Part shown: positions 58,003-64,000 of the stretch, piece by piece
Layout: every line of letters begins with the position of its first letter
Position numbering within the stretch: position 1 is the stretch's first letter
Assembly: GCA_031772625.1 (NCBI GenBank)
Contig: CM062807.1
Location: forward strand, 1,151,877,007 to 1,151,941,006
Source of the DNA: Pinus tabuliformis
Taxonomy: Eukaryota; Streptophyta; Pinopsida; Pinales; Pinaceae
Direction: 5' to 3'
Length of the DNA stretch: 64,000 nt
Position numbers and translations under genes: made by a program
The notes under the pieces: model-generated
Seen by the model: the letters and a program-made list of their open reading frames with translations, nothing else
What the model was told of the DNA's origin: nothing
Database searches by the model: none

Positions 58003-60006
58003 TAAGAGTGAAAAATGTATTTTTGTTAGATATTCTGAAGATGTCAAAGGATATAGACTTCTTCAACCTAAATCCAAAACTTTTATCATTAGAAGAGATG
58101 TAAAGTTTTCTGAAAATATAGCAGCCTACGAGCCTAGTTCAGTAGATGTGCCACCTCTCTCTGTCCCTTCTAATTATGAAAATATTTCTTCTTTAGATGA
58201 TGACAGCGAGGATGAAAATCCTCCCCCACCTTCTCGGGATCCTCCTTCATCTCCTCAACTTCCAAAATGGGTCCACACTACTCGGGATGCAGCAGGTGCT
58301 CTTGCAGGTGATCCTACAGATCAACGTTGTACACATTCTTAGCTTGATAGAGCCTCTTCTTTACTGGCTCAAGCTTCAACGAATTATGATCTTGACACCT
58401 TTGTAGAAGCTTTAGGCCATCCAGATTGGGACACAACTATGAATCAATAATATCTTTCATTATTGGCAAATAATACATGGGACCTTGTTCGTCTTCCAAA
58501 TGGAAGACAACTTGTTAGATGCAAATGGGTTTACAGAACCAAGTTTGGACCAAATGGAAAAGTTGATAAACATAAAGCTTGTCTTGTTGCTAATGGTTTT
58601 TCACAGGTTGAAGGCATTGACTATACTGAAACCGTCTCCCCTGTTGCCAAAATGAACTCTATCCGCCTTGTTTTTTCCCTTGTTGCCCCTTTCAAATGGG
58701 AAGTCCATCATATGGATGTTAAACCCGCCTTCTTGCATGGGGACTTGAATGAAAAAATATATATGGGAGAACCTCCTAGATTTATACAAATAGACTCCAG
58801 CCTTGTATGCCAGCTTAGGAAATCCCTTTATGGCCTCAAGCAAGCCCCTTGGGCTTGGTATGCCAAAATGTATAGCTCTCTTTTAGATACTGGCTTTTCT
58901 AGGTGTCATTCTGATAATACTGTCTACACCAAGAAAGTGGGTAAGTCTCTTATCATTCTTGTTCTTTATGTTGATGATATTATTCTTACTGGTAGTGATC
59001 CCAACCTTATAAACCATGTGAAGTCCATCCTTAAAAAGAAGTTTGAAATGATAGACTTAGGACACTTTCATTATTCTCTTGGTCTTCAAGTCTTGTAATA
59101 CAAAGAAGGTATTCCCTTTCCCAGTCCAAGTATGCCTATGATCTTCTACGCCACTTTCACATGGAAAACTGTATGCTAGACCCTTCTCCCTTTCATTTTG
59201 GAGCCAAACTTTCAGTCACTTGTACTTCCCCTAAAGTTGATGCTACCTTATACCGTCAACTTGTTGGAAAATGTTTGTATCTAACCCATAGCCGTCCTGA
59301 CCTTTCCTTTGTTGTTGGCCTTATTGCTCGGTTTATGAAAAAACCACATGAAAGTCATTGGAAAGTGTCTAAAAGAATACTTCATTATGTTTGAGGTATA
59401 GTTCAGTTTGGGATTCATTATAGTGCAGAAGCATCTTCTCTATTGGTTGGTTTCACTGATTCTGATTGGGCTGGTGACCCTGATGATCAGAAGTCTATTG
59501 TAGTTTATGTCTTCACTCTTGGTTCTGGACCTATTACACGGGCTTGCAAGAAACAAGGTTCCATTTCTATTTCTTCTACAGAAGCAGAGTATCGTGGCGC
59601 CATTGAAGCTAGTATGGAAGCTCTGTGGCTTCGTTAGATCCTGTTAGAGTTTGGTTTTTAGCAGCAACATCCAACTACATTTTGGTGAGATAATCCAAGT
59701 TCCATTCAACTATGCAAAGATTCTGTCCAACATCATCACAACAAACACATTGAACTACACATGCACTTCATTAGAAAGCTCATTCATGACCATGTTATTG
59801 AAGTTCAATGTTGTTCAATCGATGATTAAGTTGCAGACATCTTTACAAGGGTTCTCACAAAGGCAAAGTTTACTAAACTTCGATTTATGGTTGGAGTTCA
59901 GGAAGTTGTCACTGAGGGGGGATAGGCTCTAATGCCTCCTTCCTTCTCCTATTGTGTAATATTTGTACATTCTTCAACCCTATCCCAATTTTTTCTTAAA
60001 GGGTGA
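58003..60006 (+). pseudogene. Copia A integrase end, RT and RNase H (unit 3)
   Basis: Resumes the Copia A frame after the Gypsy insertion (KSEKCIFVRYSEDVKGYRLL). The linker TAA present in units 1 and 2 (18853, 29166) is TCA here, so the frame runs to 58340. RT 58463-59098 carries YVDD at 58967-58978. RNase H FTDSDWAGD is at about 59450. The shared stops at the linker end, RT end and within RNase H are present. Dead copy. Confidence 0.92.
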
Positions 60007-60458
60007 TGTTAGGATATTCCGACACATAGGAAATAATTAAGTACAACTTGGTCTAGTGTACAGTTATGTAAAATGTGTTTCTTTAATATGTACTTGTTGT
60101 GACATACAATTTGATGGTCACGATATGTTCTAGACATGAAGTGATCCGACGGTTCATTCTCTCCTCAGTATTACCGACACTTGATTTGTGGCTTGACACC
60201 CAATTTGTCCATGATCTCTATTTAAAGAGCATGGAGGGTCATTTTTTAGGTGACCATTCATGAGAGAAGCTTATGTAAGTTTTCTTTCTTTTACATTAAT
60301 AAATTTCCTGAAGTGACCGCGTTGGCTCAGGTCATGGACTGTTTCCCTCTTTGAGATTTTTAACCACGTCAAGAATAGTGGTGTACTAATATGTGATCTA
60401 TTTGTGAGTGGTTTCCTTTGGTGTTTTATCTAAGGAACTTACCCTGTAAATTCCTACA
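60007..60458 (+). repeat. Copia A 3' LTR (unit 3)
   Basis: 452 bp, TGTTAGG to CCTACA, followed by the common flank. Confidence 0.95.
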
Positions 60459-63206
60459 TCTTTTGTTGGGGGTTTGGCCATGTTTACGTGTGTATTTTTG
60501 GTTTGAGTGGGGCTTGGAATTATCTTTTTATCAAATTGTTGCCAGTTTCTTCCATCTCTTTGGTGAAAAACCTATGTCAACCTAGGGTTTGTATTTTTTG
60601 AAGCCTTTTATACTTAAAGTTGAGTTTTAGACTTTCTTTAAGAAGTGTCTAGTTGTTTTGTGCTTTTGGGGCAATTGGTTGTTTTTGTAACTTGTTTATA
60701 ACCTAGTATTGTTGATTGCACCTTTTACACTCTTGAATTTAGCTTGTTTGTTGCTTTTCAATGTTTGTTTGAGAAAGGTGTTTACAATTTTTGAGTAAAT
60801 GAGATATTTAATTTTTCTAGAATCTTTCTAATTTCCAGAATTCCTTGTATCTTCCTGACCAAATAACTTAAAGTGTTTTTGTCTCTTATTCACATTAGTC
60901 TTTTAATTTTTTGGATTATTAATGACTTGTGATATTTGAGTCTCTTTCTTGTTGTTGGTCTTGAATTTGATACTTGCTTTCATTTTCTGAAACTTGTAGT
61001 CTTTATATTTTTTAAAGAAAAAAAAAACTTCTTTGTTATTTTGTAGCCTTTTGGGTTTTGGAAAATGTGAATTATTATTATAAGGTTAAAAGTTGGTTTT
61101 CCTTTGAGGGGTGCTCTTTATCTTGGGATTTGCTTCTCTTTTCTTCTGGAATTGGCCTTTACCTTTGTGATCACATTTGTTTACCTTTAAGTCTCTTTTT
61201 TGAATCTTGCATTTGCATATTAGTGTGAATTCAGTTAGATGCATTATATACATCATTTAGTTCTTTTTGTTAGTATTTGAATGTTTGAGTGCAAAAAAAA
61301 AGAGTTTTCTTTATTAAGTTTCTCTTAGAACCATTGTAGAAATCACTTTTCAATGAAGAAAATGAGTTGATTTTTCATGTAGCTAGGTTTTCTATTGATT
61401 TCCTTCACGTCAAAACACCATCAGTTGCACTTCCATTTGCCTATGTCTTAAATAACAACCAATTATAATAAGTGCTTAATTAAAATGAACTAGACTTTTT
61501 ATTTTTGTCATAGCAAGGTCAACTAGTCTAGGCCATTAGGGCCTTGGAATAGGTGTGTGGAGAGTAAACTCTCCAAGGCCACTTGAACTGAAAGTATAGA
61601 AGTTTACTAAAGAGTGGAAATCCAGTCTCATTAATATGTCTGGGAAAGATCTTCTAACACATGATTTAAGCACGAGGACGTGTGAAGATAAGGAAAGAAA
61701 GATACCCCCTCTTCTACTTATTGGATCACGCACCCACAACTGTTCCACCCAAATTTTGATCACGAACTGGTGACCTTAGTTTCCTTTCCTAGGGATCACA
61801 TAGGTGACTTCGTGGGGGAATGTCTGTGGTACCTGAGGAAGACATTGCATCACTTTCATAATACTTCTGGAGGGTGCCCTTGTGAAGCTTGGGTGCTTGC
61901 ACTAACAAAGGCTATTGTCTGGAGTGATGAGACTCATCAATTGGTATATCATAAGGGTCATAATGCCATCCTCCAAATTTAAATCTATCCATTTCTCACA
62001 TTTATTGATAATTTTTGAAATATAATGCTTAGTGAGAGGGGTGAAAGATGTTTTTCTATGGCATGTGGCCTAATGTGGTTTAGATGCGGGAAATGTGGCA
62101 ATTTTGAGATAATTTCAATGTAGGAGCTCAGAGTAGACAATAGGGAGAGATTCTAGGAGGTTGTCCACCTCCTTAACTCCCTCAATTAGCCAAGATCACC
62201 ACTTTATCTCTCACCAACGCGAGGCCACTAGCAGCCAAGTAGGAGAAGGTCATTGGTAGCCAAGCAAGTGTAGTTCAAGGAGATCTAGATCCACCTTTCT
62301 CAAGTTTTGGGAGACAAACATATCTATTTTGTAGGGAGATATTGGTAGCTACATTTTTGTATAAATGAACATGCCAAAGAGCTCATTAGGATTCAAACTT
62401 TGTTTTCAGCTAAGAATCTATTGAGCTCAATCACTTGTTACCGCTACTTTTGACTTGTTATGTTATGTATTTGACATTGATGCAATGATAATGAGAAGTT
62501 TATTATTGATCCATCACTGAGTTAGTTTCTAAGGGCTGAGTCGCTTGGGTTTGGGCCCAACCCCAGTAGCTTAGGTCCCTCTTATGTATTGGTATTCCTT
62601 TTTAGCTTAGAATGTTTGTTAGTTTGTTGCATTTTATTAGAATATAATTCCTCAAAAATCTCATGGCTGCTACCTCTATCTCATCTCTCCCATGGGAGAA
62701 TGAATACAGGAATCTACAATCACAACCCAAAAATACTATGTTTATGATTTCTTGGAAAAAGGTCTATATTAGTTATCTTTTTTTGCATATGTTTGTTGTA
62801 GCTTAGAAGTTGATTCATTGCATAGAAAAGAGTTTTTGTCATAAGTTATATAGGTTTTTAATTCAACTCATATTTTCCACCATTGGTTATGGTATCTTGT
62901 GAATTATAAGAGAGCATGTGCATGTGTTGTTGCAAGACTGTTGGATCTGCAGGAAAGGGACCTTTTCACCATCTCCATCTAGGACTTCTCCACCCTCTTT
63001 TTGATGAATCTAAAATGTTGTTCTTGGGCTCTCTCTCTTAGCTCACCGTGAGAAGCCCTCTTAGTCCAAAGCCAACCTTCTTGAAGTGTTGAGCTTGGCT
63101 AAGGGTGTTGGACACCTTTCATCCATCTACCACAACCTCCATCCACCTTACCATCCCTTGATCTCATCATTCTTACCTTCCAATCCATCTAGACAACCTA
63201 CATGTA
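60459..63206. other. flank segment of unit 3, no recognised gene
   Basis: Uninterrupted counterpart of 21173-23920, with the same stem-loop (near 61540) and short open frames. Ends at catgta (63201-63206), where homology to units 1 and 2 stops. Confidence 0.55.
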
Positions 63207-64000
63207 TTCCCATCTACCCTTAAGGATGCAACCTTACACTAGTTTGTGGGTCTACCTGGGGTTAGCATCACTACCTGGGCTCAAATGCAACAATCATTTA
63301 ACAACAAGTACATGGACTACTATAGGTCCAAATAAACCAAAGAAGAAGTCTTTGGAATAGTTGTTGGACCTGATGAATCCCTAGAGGACTATGAAGAGAA
63401 ATTCTAGCTCAGTTATAGTAGGGCCAGATGCACCCTTAATCATGAATCACTCATTTTAGTTATTTTCCAAGGGATCAAGGAGGACATGTTGGAAATACTC
63501 AACTTGTTGTCTGGGGGAGACATGTATCAGTTATCCTATGAAGAAATCAAAATGGTGTTCAAGAACCACTCTAAGGCTTCTAGGAACAAGGGTAGGGCTA
63601 GTCAAGCCTTGGTTAATTCCTCTCTCTCCACAACATCCATCAAGAATGAAATTTGAAACATGTTGGAGGATTTTAAAAGTGAAACGTTGCATACCTTTTC
63701 TTTGAAAACGGATACCATGTAGAACAAGAGGAGACAAGAGGAAGCAAAGAGGGCCTTAGCTATTTTTTACCCTAAATGCGCTAGAAGGCACCCCAGAAAT
63801 GAATGCCCATTAAATGTCAAATAGGCATGCTCAGTCTGTGAGGAAAACCATGCCACAGATAAATGTCATTATTTTCCTGGATTAAAAGTTGTATTCCAAG
63901 GGGTAGAAGGTGGGGCTGAGCAACTCTGTTTTATAAATTAAAGGAGGCCTCGAGGACCTCGGTCATACCGACAAGGCATGCAAGCTGCATCTTACTCTTA
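63207..64000 (+). pseudogene. Ty3/Gypsy gag remnant, 5'-truncated and running off the window
   Basis: One frame starting at 63207 stays in register to the window end, with several stops (for example CACTAG where Trp is expected, and TAG for Gln). It reads FPSTLKDATLH, FVGLPGVSITTWAQMQQSF, then YYRSK and EEVFGIVVGPDESLEDYEEK, which is a retrotransposon gag domain. A first finger has lost its first Cys (YPKCARRHPRNEC); the second, CSVCEENHATDKC (63828-63866), has CX2CX3HX4C spacing. The N-terminal third of gag is absent, because the sequence joins array flank at 63206. It is a different Gypsy family from the 41221 element, which has no such fingers. Confidence 0.85.

Larger units (their letters stand above)
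36243..63206 (+). repeat. tandem array unit 3 (10,182 bp plus 16,782-bp Gypsy insertion)
   Basis: Starts CATCTGTTGATATT and is collinear with unit 1 until 63206, the equivalent of 23920. It lacks the last 131 bp of the unit. Removing 41221-58002 restores collinearity exactly. Confidence 0.95.

Noticed and set aside
13739-63206. Assembly artefact as the explanation of the tandem units
   Set aside because: Each unit has private substitutions, private stops and private insertions with proper target duplications, so they are distinct loci.

Overview
This is a stretch of a large, retrotransposon-packed land-plant nuclear genome with no intact host gene that I can recognise. Almost everything explicable is Ty1/Copia, Ty3/Gypsy, LINE, SINE or Penelope-like material, and most of it is dead. 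A conifer or other gymnosperm is my best guess (about 0.6). The main clue is a fragment that looks like the C-terminal end of a Penelope-like element, a class known in plants mainly from conifers. A Tat-type Gypsy element with very long LTRs also fits. This is inference, not proof.

Layout. (1) 1-1330: minus-strand LINE reverse transcriptase remnant cut by the window edge. (2) 1331-5690: AT-rich sequence with a weak coding relict at 1959-3115. (3) 5691-9501: candidate old Gypsy LTR followed by a primer-binding-like site; it carries a clean minus-strand SINE (8262-8479) with an 11-bp target duplication. (4) 9880-21172: Copia A, with 452-bp LTRs, split by a second element, Copia B (12693-17744, target duplication GTGTT). 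(5) 13739-63206: a tandem array of about three copies of a 10,313-bp unit. Each unit runs from the middle of Copia B gag, through the Copia B 3' LTR, the rest of Copia A and its 3' LTR, into about 2.9 kb of flank. Unit 2 carries a 1.9-kb inverted-repeat, Penelope-like insertion (31682-33547). Unit 3 carries a 16,777-bp Ty3/Gypsy element (41221-57997). (6) 63207-64000: a decayed Gypsy gag joined abruptly to the end of unit 3.

The order of events can be read directly: Copia A, then Copia B inside it, then decay by stop codons, then amplification of a 10.3-kb segment (stops shared by all units), then the Penelope-like and Gypsy insertions into single units.

The most unusual object is the Gypsy element. 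Its two 4,828-bp LTRs differ at only about 55 positions by my eye count and have no net indel. Each LTR contains a long coding region (about 2.86 kb, about 950 codons) for an unrecognised protein with two coiled-coil segments. Upstream of it in the same LTR is an array of degenerate GCGATATCGC-type palindromes. The internal gag-pol is one 2,001-codon frame with a single TAG. It has an RNase H domain with all four acidic residues between protease and RT, and a second RNase H after RT that has lost its first catalytic Asp.
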